Shown here in pieces: positions 1 through 8,106 of a stretch of DNA of 17,487 nucleotides. The notes beneath the pieces were generated by a model. It ran no database searches. It had not been told where the DNA came from and was given only the letters and a program-made list of their open reading frames with translations. The translations under genes and the position numbers were made by a program. The stretch lies in NCBI GenBank assembly GCA_036507955.1, contig DATCIH010000185.1, positions 1-17,487 on the forward strand, in the 5' to 3' direction. Every line of letters starts with the position of its first letter. The first letter of the stretch is position 1. Origin of the DNA: DATCIH01 sp036507955. GTDB lineage: Bacteria > Bacillota > Clostridia > Clostridiales > Clostridiaceae.

Positions 1-116
1 CTGGTGATAATGGCCCGTGTGAAACACCCCTTCCCATTTCGAACAGGACGGTTAAGACACGAAGCGCCGATGGTACTGCAGGGGAAGCCCTGTGGGAGAG
101 TAGGGAGTTGCCAGGT
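1..116 (+). rRNA. rrf: 5S ribosomal RNA, 5' end at the window edge
   Basis: The sequence has the 5S hallmarks: the internal CGAAC loop, the GCGCCGATGGTACTG segment, the GGGAGAGTAGG segment, and terminal CTGG/CCAG strands that pair as helix I. G115 would pair with a base just before the window, so only about one or two 5' bases are missing. It is the distal end of an rRNA operon whose 16S and 23S genes would lie to the left. No coding frame competes with it. Confidence 0.95.
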
Positions 117-117
117 T

Positions 118-280
118 AATGTTACTAGTGCTCTTAAGGGGCACTAGTAACATTTTATTAGTTGCCTCTGGCAACTAAACTACTACTGTGCTTTTAAGAG
201 GCACTAGTAGTATTTTAGTAGTTTCCTTTGGAAACTACTAAAATATGGTACGCTTAAGGGGCATTCGTAACATTATGATG
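118..280 (+). repeat. Alternating hairpin array, 2.5 tandem units
   Basis: Two and a half copies of a ~62-nt unit fill the gap between 5S and tRNA-Phe. Each unit has hairpin A with a CTTAAG-containing loop, then hairpin B with a three-base loop. A1 has perfect 14-bp arms at 118-131 and 141-154. B1 has 9-bp arms at 158-166 and 170-178. A2 spans about 182-210 with one bulge. B2 has perfect 16-bp arms at 211-226 and 230-245. A3 (about 245-275) is degenerate and leads straight into the tRNA. The arms differ between copies but stay paired. A1 followed by ATTTTATT could act as an rRNA-operon terminator or processing site; the function of the whole array is unknown. Confidence 0.85.
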
Positions 281-281
281 T

Positions 282-357
<76 letters not shown>

Positions 358-390
358 AAAAAAGCAAGAATTTAATTCTTGCTTTTTTTA
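358..390 (+). terminator. Rho-independent terminator after tRNA-Phe
   Basis: GCAAGAA at 364-370 pairs with TTCTTGC at 376-382 and is followed by a run of seven T. The flanking A and T runs extend the stem. It directly follows the tRNA and should end the rRNA-tRNA transcript. Confidence 0.92.
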
Positions 391-455
391 TTATAAAATT
401 TTAAATGTAACAATTGATTAGATTTGGTAATAATATAACTGAGGTGATTTTTTAT

Positions 456-788
456 ATGAAAAAAGTAGCCAATATATTTTTAATATCTTTATTAATAATA
501 ACAGGAATAATTATTTTGTTCACAGCATGTTCTACTACATCCTCCAGAAATGTACCTAGTAAAACCTTCACTACCGCAGAGCTTTCTACATATGATGGTC
601 AAAATGGAAATGCTGCTTATATAGCAGTGGATGGAGTAGTTTATGATGTAACTAACGTACAGAATTGGGCTAGCGGCAGCCATCATGGTTATGTTGCAGG
701 CAAAGATTATACTAATGAGATAAAAACAAAGACTTCTCATGGAACTTCAGTACTAGGCAATGTTACTGCATTCGGGAAATTGAAATAG
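456..788 (+). CDS. Cytochrome b5-like haem-binding lipoprotein
   Basis: A 110-residue protein. An N-terminal hydrophobic segment (about 6-24) ends in a lipobox-like LFTAC with Cys25, so it is probably exported and lipid-anchored on the outer face of the membrane. Residues 37-109 match the small bacterial cytochrome b5-like haem/steroid-binding domain: FTTAELSTYDG, then an AYIAVDGVVYDVT core, then SHHGYVAGKD and a SHGTSVLG segment. His76, His77 and His95 are candidate haem ligands. The start at 456 is chosen because GAGGTGA at 441-447 is well spaced from it; an in-frame ATG at 414 has no such site and would put 14 residues before the signal. The gene stands alone between two terminators. A redox or haem-carrying role is inference from the family. 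Confidence 0.85.
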   Translation: MKKVANIFLISLLIITGIIILFTACSTTSSRNVPSKTFTTAELSTYDGQNGNAAYIAVDGVVYDVTNVQNWASGSHHGYVAGKDYTNEIKTKTSHGTSVLGNVTAFGKLK

Positions 789-793
789 TAAGT

Positions 794-827
794 AAAGGAT
801 GAAGCTAAAAAGAACTCATCCTTTTTT
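794..827 (+). terminator. Terminator after the b5-like lipoprotein gene
   Basis: AAAGGATGA at 794-802 pairs with TCATCCTTT at 816-824, followed by further T residues. It lies six bases after the stop codon. Confidence 0.85.
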
Positions 828-916
828 GCTATAGATTAATAGAAAGAGTCTATCGATAAGTAACCTCAATCAACAAACAATAACTCAATAAGTTTAAGTA
901 TATACCAACTATTAAA

Positions 917-955
917 ACATTCTATAGACAAAATGATATATTGTCTATAGAATGT
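917..955. promoter_or_regulatory. Perfect 15-bp inverted repeat upstream of the DUF2087 gene
   Basis: ACATTCTATAGACAA at 917-931 and TTGTCTATAGAATGT at 941-955 are exact reverse complements around a nine-base spacer, ending 29 bases before the next start codon. There is no T run after it, so it is not a normal terminator. It could be an operator for a dimeric regulator, plausibly the product of the adjacent gene, or a leader RNA hairpin. The 789-984 gap holds no other clear signal, and I could not assign a convincing -35/-10 pair. Confidence 0.6.
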
Positions 956-984
956 AACTATTAATAGGAATGGGAGGAACTAAA

Positions 985-1737
985 ATGGATCTAGCGGAAA
1001 GGTTTTGGCAAGCCACAACTGAGGAAATGGCAAAAGGGTATATATATGAGGAAAAGAGCAGTAGTTTTATATGCCTTATCTGTGGAAAGAGCAGTGAAAA
1101 GGGGGTTATTTATAAAAGGGGAGATCTACTAATAGAGGCTGAAAAAGAAATAAAATTTCATATAAATGAAGAACATGAATCTGTTTTTAACTATTTAATA
1201 AATATGGATAAGAAATATACAAATATAACTGATAGTCAAAAAAAGATATTGAAATATTTTTATGAAGGCTTAAAAGATAAAGATATAATAGAAAGGGAAG
1301 GAGAAGGTAGCACTTCAACAATAAGAAATTATAGATTTAAACTTAGAGAAAGAGAAAAGCAAGCAAAGGTATTTATTTCTATAATGAGTGTTATTGAAAA
1401 CAATGAATCAAAAGAAGACAAGCTGATAGAAATACATAGAACTGCAAAAATGGTGGATGATAGATTTGTCATAACAGAAGCAGAAAGAGATAAGATAATT
1501 AAAAATTATTTTAAGAATGGAAAACTTACAGGGTTACCCTCTAGCGAAAAGAAAAAAGTTGTCATACTTCAATATATTCTTAAGAGCTTTCAAGTAGGTA
1601 AAGAGTATAATGAAAAGGAAGTTAATGAAATATTGAAGTTATATTATAAAGATTTTGCAAGCTTGAGGAGATATCTTATTGAATACGGATTTATGGAGAG
1701 AGATACAGATTGTAGTAATTACAAAGTCAAGTTGTGA
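985..1737 (+). CDS. DUF2087 regulator-like protein with LuxR-like HTH
   Basis: A 250-residue cytoplasmic protein. Residues 30-64 contain CLIC followed by HINEEH (Cys30, Cys33, His59, His64), which could bind zinc. Residues about 80-130 (ITDSQKKILKYFYEG ... STSTIRNYRFKLRERE) resemble a LuxR/GerE-type helix-turn-helix. Residues about 165-237 (KNYFKNGKLTGLPSSEKKK, ending LRRYLIEYGFMER) match the DUF2087 domain, often found in small Firmicute transcription regulators. The start at 985 is preferred over an in-frame ATG at 970 because GGAGG at 973-977 sits seven bases upstream of it. Probably a DNA-binding regulator, possibly autoregulated through the inverted repeat at 917-955; its ligand and targets are not visible. 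Confidence 0.75.
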   Translation: MDLAERFWQATTEEMAKGYIYEEKSSSFICLICGKSSEKGVIYKRGDLLIEAEKEIKFHINEEHESVFNYLINMDKKYTNITDSQKKILKYFYEGLKDKDIIEREGEGSTSTIRNYRFKLREREKQAKVFISIMSVIENNESKEDKLIEIHRTAKMVDDRFVITEAERDKIIKNYFKNGKLTGLPSSEKKKVVILQYILKSFQVGKEYNEKEVNEILKLYYKDFASLRRYLIEYGFMERDTDCSNYKVKL

Positions 1738-1741
1738 GAAG

Positions 1742-1754
1742 TAGAATGTAACTA
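1742..1754 (+). repeat. 13-nt direct repeat of 948-960
   Basis: TAGAATGTAACTA occurs here and at 948-960, so identical copies flank the DUF2087 gene. The left copy overlaps the right arm of the inverted repeat. This copy lies about 60 bases before the LRR gene start and may be a half-site for the same DNA-binding protein. A chance match is possible in AT-rich DNA. Confidence 0.4.
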
Positions 1755-1814
1755 GTTTAATTTGCTGAAGTCTGTTAATATATAAATATATTTGTTGAGT
1801 ATAGGAGAAATAAT

Positions 1815-3227
1815 TTGAAATTTAAAAGATTTGTATTATTTTTAGTATTAGATTGTATATTGGTGGTGTTTATAGCTTTTATAATTGCTTTTAATTCAGC
1901 CAGGAACATAAAAGAGGACTTAGCTAAAGCAAAGGAATATTTATATGAAGGTGATTTTACTTCTGCGGAGCTTCTACTTAATAGTTCCATAGTTAAACAT
2001 AATAATGTTAAACTTAAGGATATGGAACATAATATAGAAGAAGGATATTATCCACCAGTGGTAGATTTAAAAAGTGGTATATACACGGAAAGAAAAAAGA
2101 TTAAGATTAAAGGATTATCTAAAGATAGTGAAATATATTACACCTTAGATGGCACAAAACCTGATATAAATGGAAGTAGATATAGACAAGAGTTCCTCCT
2201 TCCTATAGGCAGGACTACTTTAAGAGTAGTCCAAATAAATGATAAAAGTAAAATTAGTAGAGAAATTAGCTATAGCTATGATATAAGTATAGTAAAGGCA
2301 ACGGTTATTTTTAAGGATAAAAGCCTTGAAGCAATAATAAGAAAATTACTTAATAAAGATAAGGGAGATATATATAATTCTGATCTTTATGGGATTAAGG
2401 AGCTTAATATAACTGGCAATGGATTAAATGTGGCCTTCACCTGGTGGAGAAATGATGGTCGTTTGGAATATAAGCTGAAAGAAACAGATGAATATATATC
2501 CGAGCATGGAGGGATTTCCAGCTTAGAGGATATTGGATTATTTACTAATTTGACTAAGCTAACTATTCAGGACAATCAGATCTCTGACCTAACTCCGCTT
2601 AAAGGTTTAGATAGTATTACATATCTGAATTTTGATGGCAATAATATTAAAGATATATCCTGTTTAGCTGAAATGAAAAATTTACAAAATCTAAGTTTAG
2701 GGGGAAATGCTATAAAGGATTTTACTCCATTAAAAGCTTTAGATGAGGTAAAGTTTATAGAACTAAATTACTCAGCTATCACAAGTTTAGATTTTCTTAA
2801 AGATAATATCAACCTTCAGGTGCTTCAACTTAATAGTAATGGTATATCAAGTATTCAGCCGATGTCATCAATGAAAAAACTTACTACTTTATGGATAAAT
2901 CAAAATAAGTTAATAGATATAGATAGTCTAAAAGATCTGAATTATTTACAAAATGTTGATTTATCAAATAATTTGATTGAAGATATAAGTGCATTAAGTA
3001 CTTTAAGCAGCATTAAAAATTTATGGCTAAGTGGCAACAAAATATCTGATATAAGCCCTTTAAAGGGAATGACAAATTTAGAAAGCTTATATGTTGATTA
3101 TAACAATATAAAGGATATAGCTTTTCTAAATAGCTTTCAAAGTTTAAAGGAACTGTCTATAAAGAATAATCAAATAACAGATTTTTCTCCCTTAGGCTCT
3201 TTGAAGAAGACAGTAATTAATAAGTAA
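1815..3227 (+). CDS. Membrane-anchored LRR protein with chitobiase-C-like domain
   Basis: A 470-residue protein that starts at TTG, with AGGAGA six bases upstream. Residues 5-27 are a strongly hydrophobic segment without a lipobox Cys, so it is likely anchored with the rest outside the cell. Residues about 82-153 (SGIYTERKKIKIKG ... YYTLDGTKPDINGS ... LRVVQIND) match the chitobiase/beta-hexosaminidase C-terminal-like domain (CHB_HEX_C_1). Residues about 162-204 form a cap, and residues about 245-466 carry about ten internalin-type leucine-rich repeats of ~22 residues with the LxxLxLxxNxIxDIxxL pattern. No LPXTG sorting signal is present. The amidase gene follows after 24 bases, so the two are probably co-transcribed and may act together at the cell wall. 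The binding partner is unknown. Confidence 0.85.
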   Translation: MKFKRFVLFLVLDCILVVFIAFIIAFNSARNIKEDLAKAKEYLYEGDFTSAELLLNSSIVKHNNVKLKDMEHNIEEGYYPPVVDLKSGIYTERKKIKIKGLSKDSEIYYTLDGTKPDINGSRYRQEFLLPIGRTTLRVVQINDKSKISREISYSYDISIVKATVIFKDKSLEAIIRKLLNKDKGDIYNSDLYGIKELNITGNGLNVAFTWWRNDGRLEYKLKETDEYISEHGGISSLEDIGLFTNLTKLTIQDNQISDLTPLKGLDSITYLNFDGNNIKDISCLAEMKNLQNLSLGGNAIKDFTPLKALDEVKFIELNYSAITSLDFLKDNINLQVLQLNSNGISSIQPMSSMKKLTTLWINQNKLIDIDSLKDLNYLQNVDLSNNLIEDISALSTLSSIKNLWLSGNKISDISPLKGMTNLESLYVDYNNIKDIAFLNSFQSLKELSIKNNQITDFSPLGSLKKTVINK

Positions 3228-3251
3228 TTCGCATAACATAAGGAGAACATT

Positions 3252-4136
3252 ATGTCAAAAACAATGAGAAGTTTCCTTGGTTTTCTAATATTATCAATAT
3301 TTATTACAGGATGCTCTATAGAGGGGCAAGGTAAAGTAAAAATAATTAAACACAAAGCTTCAGTTAAATTAATTGCAATTAATATTCCAAAGGTGGAGAA
3401 GGAAAATTGTATTGATACTAGCAGTATACCACCCGTTATAATAGTTAAGCCTCCCGTTGTACCAGTTATCAATAACCAAACAACTACTGTAATTAATAAA
3501 GCAAAGGGTGAAAGAATAATAGTTATTGATCCTGGTCATGGAAACCCACGTAATTCAGGCACAGAAGAATTAGCTCCTGGAGTTCCAACTATGATGATGG
3601 TAGATGGGGGAGGGACAGCAGGTATTGTAACGCATACCCCTGAATATAGGGTAAACTTAAATGTAGGACTTAAGCTTAGAGATATATTAGTAGGTAAAGG
3701 CTATACGGTAATAATGACTAAAACACAGGATAGTGAAGGTCCAACAAATAGACAAAGAGCAGAGGTAGGAAATAAGGCAGGAGCAGATTTAGAGATAAGA
3801 GTTCATTGTGACGGGAATGCTAATACTGGTCTTACTGGTGCTTCGATGCAACTTCCGGGTACTAAGTATCATACTCAAGCAATGCATGATGAAAGTAGCA
3901 GTTATGGCAAAACAATATTAAATACCTTAACCTCTCAAGTTGGGATACTTAATAAAGGTGTTAATTACAGGGATGACCTTATAGGCTTTAATTGGGCTAC
4001 CGTTCCCACTATATTGGTTGAAATGGGATTCATGTCTAATGCTAAGGAGGACAAGCAATTAAGTGATGTAAATTATCAAACTAGGCTAGCTAAATCTTTA
4101 GGGGATGGAATATTTATTGCCTTACCAATAAATTAG
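3252..4136 (+). CDS. N-acetylmuramoyl-L-alanine amidase lipoprotein (Amidase_3)
   Basis: A 294-residue exported enzyme. Its signal peptide ends in the lipobox ITGC (Cys21), followed by a spacer with a proline-rich stretch (about 60-72). The Amidase_3 domain covers about 88-292. The expected zinc ligands are visible: His96 in IDPGHG, Glu131 in TPEYRVNL, and His185 in RVHCDG; Glu257 in ILVEMGFMSN is the catalytic Glu position. The family cleaves the bond between N-acetylmuramic acid and L-alanine in peptidoglycan. All key residues are present, so it should be active. AGGAGA at 3241-3246 supports the start. It follows the LRR gene closely and ends at a terminator hairpin. Whether it serves in growth, sporulation or germination cannot be told from the sequence. 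Confidence 0.9.
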   Translation: MSKTMRSFLGFLILSIFITGCSIEGQGKVKIIKHKASVKLIAINIPKVEKENCIDTSSIPPVIIVKPPVVPVINNQTTTVINKAKGERIIVIDPGHGNPRNSGTEELAPGVPTMMMVDGGGTAGIVTHTPEYRVNLNVGLKLRDILVGKGYTVIMTKTQDSEGPTNRQRAEVGNKAGADLEIRVHCDGNANTGLTGASMQLPGTKYHTQAMHDESSSYGKTILNTLTSQVGILNKGVNYRDDLIGFNWATVPTILVEMGFMSNAKEDKQLSDVNYQTRLAKSLGDGIFIALPIN

Positions 4137-4163
4137 GGTGTAACAACATATGCTACACCCTAA
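4133..4163. terminator. Hairpin between convergent amidase and glgP genes
   Basis: TTAGGGTGTA at 4133-4142 pairs perfectly with TACACCCTAA at 4154-4163. It overlaps the amidase stop codon and ends seven bases before the glgP stop. The T tracts are poor on both sides, but the position between convergent genes suits a shared terminator. Confidence 0.7.
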
Positions 4164-4169
4164 AAGCAT

Positions 4170-6599
4170 TTATAATATTATTTTTTCTTCCTTCAGATCC
4201 CATATGCCTTTTGCATACTCTAAAATTGTATTGTCACTAGAAAATACTCCAGAGCTACCTACATTTATTATAGACATCTCTTGCCATTTCGATTTTTGCC
4301 TGTAAAGGCTATCAATTCTAGCTTGGGCAGTAACATAGGAATCAAAATCCTTTAATACAAAGTATTCATCATTATGAGCAATTAAGGAATCGTATATTAC
4401 ATCAAATTCTGAAGGAGATAAGTTAAAGAAACCATTTATCAGTTGGTTTATTACCAGATTTAATCTAGGGTCACTGGTATAAAGATCTCTTGAAGAATAT
4501 CCTCCGTTTTTATAATAATCTATAACTTCTTTTTCATTCATTCCGAAAATAACTATATTGTCATTTCCTACTTCATCTCTTATTTCAATATTAGCTCCAT
4601 CAAGGGTGGCTATTGTTATTGCTCCATTCATCATAAACTTCATATTACCAGTACCTGAAGCTTCCTTAGTAGTGGTGGAAATTTGCTCACTTACCTCCGA
4701 GGAAGGAATAATTTTTTCGGCTAACGATACTTTATAATTTTCAAGGAAAACCACATTAATTTTATCCTTCATTCTTTTATCTTTATTTATTTTAGCAGCT
4801 AAAGTATTTATAAGCTTTATTATTTTCTTCGCTAAAAAATATCCTGGGGCAGCCTTTGCTCCAAAGAAAAAGGTTCTTGGTACTATATCAAGTGTTGGAT
4901 TTTCTATAAGTTTATTATAAAGATACATAATGTGAAATACATTTAGTAGCTGTCTTTTATAAGCATGAAGTCTTTTAACTTGAACATCAAAAATTGAATT
5001 TGGATTAACTCTTATATCATACTTTTGAAATAGCATATTGGAAAAGGCAATTTTATGGTCCCTTTTAACATTATAAAGGCTATCTTGAAAAGCAGAATCC
5101 TTTGAAAACTTATTTAGTTCTTTTAAGTCATTAGGTGACTTTATCCAGGAATCACCTATGGCACTAGTTATTAAAGTAGATAGGGTAGGGTTAGCATTCA
5201 TAAGCCATCTTCTGTGGGTTATGCCATTTGTTTTATTATTAAATTTGTAGGGATAAAAATTATAAAATTCTGCAAGCTCTTGTCTTTTTAATATTTCTGT
5301 ATGGATCTTTGCAACTCCATTTACGCTATGGCCACCTACAATTGCTAAAAATGCCATCCTAACATAACCATTCTCAATGATAGACATTGACTTTAATTTA
5401 TCCCAATCTCCATATTTGACAAAGATTGAATCACACAATCTTCTATTAATTTCTTCAATGATCATATAAATTCTTGGAAGCAGTCCTCTAAATAGGTCCA
5501 CAGGCCATTTTTCTAAGGCTTCAGACAAAATAGTATGATTAGTGTAAGCAATGGTGTTGGTGGTAATTCTCCAAGCTTCGTTCCAACCAAAGCCCTCTTC
5601 ATCAATTAATATTCGGAGTAGCTCTCCTACAGCCACAGCTGGATGGGTATCATTAATGTGTATTGCAATAAAATCATCTAAATATGCAAGGGAGTTCCCA
5701 GACCTCTTAAAGGTTCTAATAATACTTTGAACCCCAGCACTTACAAAAAAGTATTGTTGTTTTAGCCTTAGTTCCATACCTTCTCTATTTGAATCATCTG
5801 GATATAGTACCTGGGAGATAGATTCGATAGATCTTTTATGTTGAACAATCTTAAGATACTCATCTGATTCCAAATTAGACAAGTTATAATCTTTCTCACC
5901 AATTTCTGCGCTCCAAAGCCTTAAAGTATTAACTGTATTGTTATCATAGCCTATAACTGGAGTGTCATAAGGAACCGCCAGAACAGAATTATAATTCTCA
6001 TGGATAAATTTTATGTTCCCATCAATATCCTGGGCTCTTATGTATCCGCCAAACTTAACCTCAACTGCTCGATTTTCCCTTCTAACTTCCCACACATTCC
6101 CATCTCTGAGCCAATTATCAGGTATTTCCACTTGGTAACCATCTATGATCTTTTGTTCAAAGAGGCCATATTTATATCTAATTCCACATCCATGACCGGG
6201 CAGGCTTAAGGAAGCTAGGGAATCTAAAAAGCAAGCGGCAAGTCTACCAAGACCGCCATTCCCAAGACCTGCATCCACTTCTATTTCTTCTAGCTCATCA
6301 AGGCTTATTCCAAAATCCTTTAAGACCTCGGTACAAACATCTCTTATACCAAGATTCAATAGATTGCTTGCAAGAAGCCTTCCAATTAAAAATTCAATTG
6401 AAAAATAATATACTTGTTTTGAAGATTTTTTAGTGTATTGTCTATTCGTACAAAGCCATTTAGCTGAAACATAGTCTCTAACAAGACTTCCTAAAGCAAA
6501 ATATAAGTGAAGCTTAGAAGCATCATTAACATCTTCAGCAAACATGTTCATTAATTTTTTTACGAAATCAGTTTTAAGAACTGTTTTTTCTATATTCAT
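4170..6599 (-). CDS. glgP: Glycogen/starch alpha-glucan phosphorylase
   Basis: An 809-residue GT35 phosphorylase of full family length. It releases glucose-1-phosphate from the non-reducing ends of glycogen using inorganic phosphate and pyridoxal phosphate. Visible signatures are YYFSIEFLIGRLL (64-76), the EVDAGLGNGGLGRLAACFLDS region (107-127), the HINDTHPA motif (314-321), VKRLHAYKRQ (541-550) and EASGTGNMKF (646-655), in which Lys654 is the cofactor lysine. GGGAG lies seven bases before the ATG. It is the last gene of the glg operon, 20 bases after glgA, and so provides breakdown of the polymer made by the upstream genes. No regulatory-phosphorylation extension is seen. Confidence 0.97.
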   Translation of the reverse strand: MNIEKTVLKTDFVKKLMNMFAEDVNDASKLHLYFALGSLVRDYVSAKWLCTNRQYTKKSSKQVYYFSIEFLIGRLLASNLLNLGIRDVCTEVLKDFGISLDELEEIEVDAGLGNGGLGRLAACFLDSLASLSLPGHGCGIRYKYGLFEQKIIDGYQVEIPDNWLRDGNVWEVRRENRAVEVKFGGYIRAQDIDGNIKFIHENYNSVLAVPYDTPVIGYDNNTVNTLRLWSAEIGEKDYNLSNLESDEYLKIVQHKRSIESISQVLYPDDSNREGMELRLKQQYFFVSAGVQSIIRTFKRSGNSLAYLDDFIAIHINDTHPAVAVGELLRILIDEEGFGWNEAWRITTNTIAYTNHTILSEALEKWPVDLFRGLLPRIYMIIEEINRRLCDSIFVKYGDWDKLKSMSIIENGYVRMAFLAIVGGHSVNGVAKIHTEILKRQELAEFYNFYPYKFNNKTNGITHRRWLMNANPTLSTLITSAIGDSWIKSPNDLKELNKFSKDSAFQDSLYNVKRDHKIAFSNMLFQKYDIRVNPNSIFDVQVKRLHAYKRQLLNVFHIMYLYNKLIENPTLDIVPRTFFFGAKAAPGYFLAKKIIKLINTLAAKINKDKRMKDKINVVFLENYKVSLAEKIIPSSEVSEQISTTTKEASGTGNMKFMMNGAITIATLDGANIEIRDEVGNDNIVIFGMNEKEVIDYYKNGGYSSRDLYTSDPRLNLVINQLINGFFNLSPSEFDVIYDSLIAHNDEYFVLKDFDSYVTAQARIDSLYRQKSKWQEMSIINVGSSGVFSSDNTILEYAKGIWDLKEEKIIL

Positions 6600-6619
6600 A
6601 GGTTTGCTCCCTAATAGTG

Positions 6620-8050
6620 CTAAATTTTCGAATATAAAGCTTTATATTCAGCTGCAGATTTTTCCCAACTCATATTTTCCTCCATGGCAACTGCTACAAT
6701 TTCATTCCAAAGTTTTTTATCCTGATATAAGGCTAATGCTCTTTTAATAGTATATAGCATGTCGTGAGCATTGTAGTTGGCAAAGGAAAATCCATTTCCT
6801 GTACCTGTAGCCTCATCATAAGAGTGAACGGTATCCTTAAGACCTCCTGTTTCCCTGACGATTGGAAGGCTTCCATATCTTAATGCAATCAGTTGACCTA
6901 TACCGCAGGGTTCAAATAAAGAGGGCATTAAAAATAGATCCGAGGCAGCATATATTTTATTTGCCAAGGTTTCATCAAAGTAAAGATTAGCAGATATTTT
7001 ACCTGGATATTTATCAGCATAATATCTAAACATAAATTCATATTTCATATCACCAGTACCTAAAATAACAATTTGAACTGGCAACTTCATTATATCTTCC
7101 ATAACCGCATCGATTAAATCTAAACCCTTTTGAGCTACAAGTCTGGATACTATTCCTATTAAAGGAATGGTTAAGTCTTTTTTTAAGCCAAGCATGGTCT
7201 GAAGCTCTTCTTTGTTTTTAAGCTTTATATCTAAGCTAGTGGAAGAATATTGATAAAAGATATCCTTATTGGTTTTAGGATCATATAGGTTAGGGTCTAT
7301 ACCATTTTCAATACCAACTAATCTATCAGACTTCTCATTTAAAAGCCCATCTAAGCCTTCTCCATAAAAAGGGAATTTTATTTCTTCTGCATAGCTTTTG
7401 CTTACAGTAGTAATCATGTTTGAGAAATTGATTCCTCCCTTCATAAAGGAGATACAATCATAAAACTTTAATTTATCCTCAGTGAAATAGTCATGACTAA
7501 GACCTAATAAAGAGGAGAGGGTTGCCTCAGGGTAAATACCCTGATATTTAAGGTTATGAATAGTGAAAATAGTTTTTATTGATGAAAATCTAGGATCGTC
7601 CTTATAAAAAGCCTGGATTAGTGGTGCAACCATACCTGATTGCCAATCGTTACATTGAATAATATCAGGCACAAAGTCGGGCATGTTTTTAATTGATTCT
7701 AATACTGCTCTACAAAAGTATGAGAACCGTTCTCCATCATCATAATGACCATAGCTAGTGGATCTTTTAAAATAATATTCATTATCAATAAAATAAAAGG
7801 GTATACCATCATATTCTAAATATTCAAGGCCACAATATTGGTTTCTCCAACTTAAAGGTACACTAAATTCAGCCAGCTTTTCCATGCTTTTCTTATGATT
7901 CTCAGAAATAAGCATATACTTAGGCATAATAACTCTAGCATCAACTTCTAATTTCTGTAATGCCTTTGGAAGAGCATAACAAACATCAGCGAGTCCGCCG
8001 GTTTTCATAAAAGGATATGCCTCTGTTGTTACAAATAGTACTCTTAACAT
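6620..8050 (-). CDS. glgA: Glycogen synthase (ADP-glucose, GT5)
   Basis: A 476-residue GT5 enzyme that transfers glucose from ADP-glucose to the growing alpha-1,4-glucan. The N-terminal KTGGLADV motif (16-23) is the ADP-glucose-binding loop of bacterial synthases. The C-terminal Rossmann domain has GIVSRLVAQKGLDL (299-312, with Arg303 and Lys308) and the EPCGIGQL motif (380-387) followed by ETGGLKDTV (400-408). The length is typical. GGAGG lies eight bases before the ATG. It is the fourth gene of the glg operon, with a 56-base gap after glgD. Confidence 0.97.
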   Translation of the reverse strand: MLRVLFVTTEAYPFMKTGGLADVCYALPKALQKLEVDARVIMPKYMLISENHKKSMEKLAEFSVPLSWRNQYCGLEYLEYDGIPFYFIDNEYYFKRSTSYGHYDDGERFSYFCRAVLESIKNMPDFVPDIIQCNDWQSGMVAPLIQAFYKDDPRFSSIKTIFTIHNLKYQGIYPEATLSSLLGLSHDYFTEDKLKFYDCISFMKGGINFSNMITTVSKSYAEEIKFPFYGEGLDGLLNEKSDRLVGIENGIDPNLYDPKTNKDIFYQYSSTSLDIKLKNKEELQTMLGLKKDLTIPLIGIVSRLVAQKGLDLIDAVMEDIMKLPVQIVILGTGDMKYEFMFRYYADKYPGKISANLYFDETLANKIYAASDLFLMPSLFEPCGIGQLIALRYGSLPIVRETGGLKDTVHSYDEATGTGNGFSFANYNAHDMLYTIKRALALYQDKKLWNEIVAVAMEENMSWEKSAAEYKALYSKI

Positions 8051-8106
8051 TTATATCGCCTCCAATGATAGGTTATAGTGCATTTAGCAATTTAATCTAG
8101 TTTACC

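Noticed and set aside
118..280. CRISPR-like array
   Set aside because: Only two and a half units, repeats are diverged and contiguous without unique spacers, and no cas genes are present; it is a hairpin repeat array.
840..916. Promoter for the DUF2087 gene
   Set aside because: AT-rich with several TATA-like hexamers, but no -35/-10 pair with proper spacing stood out.
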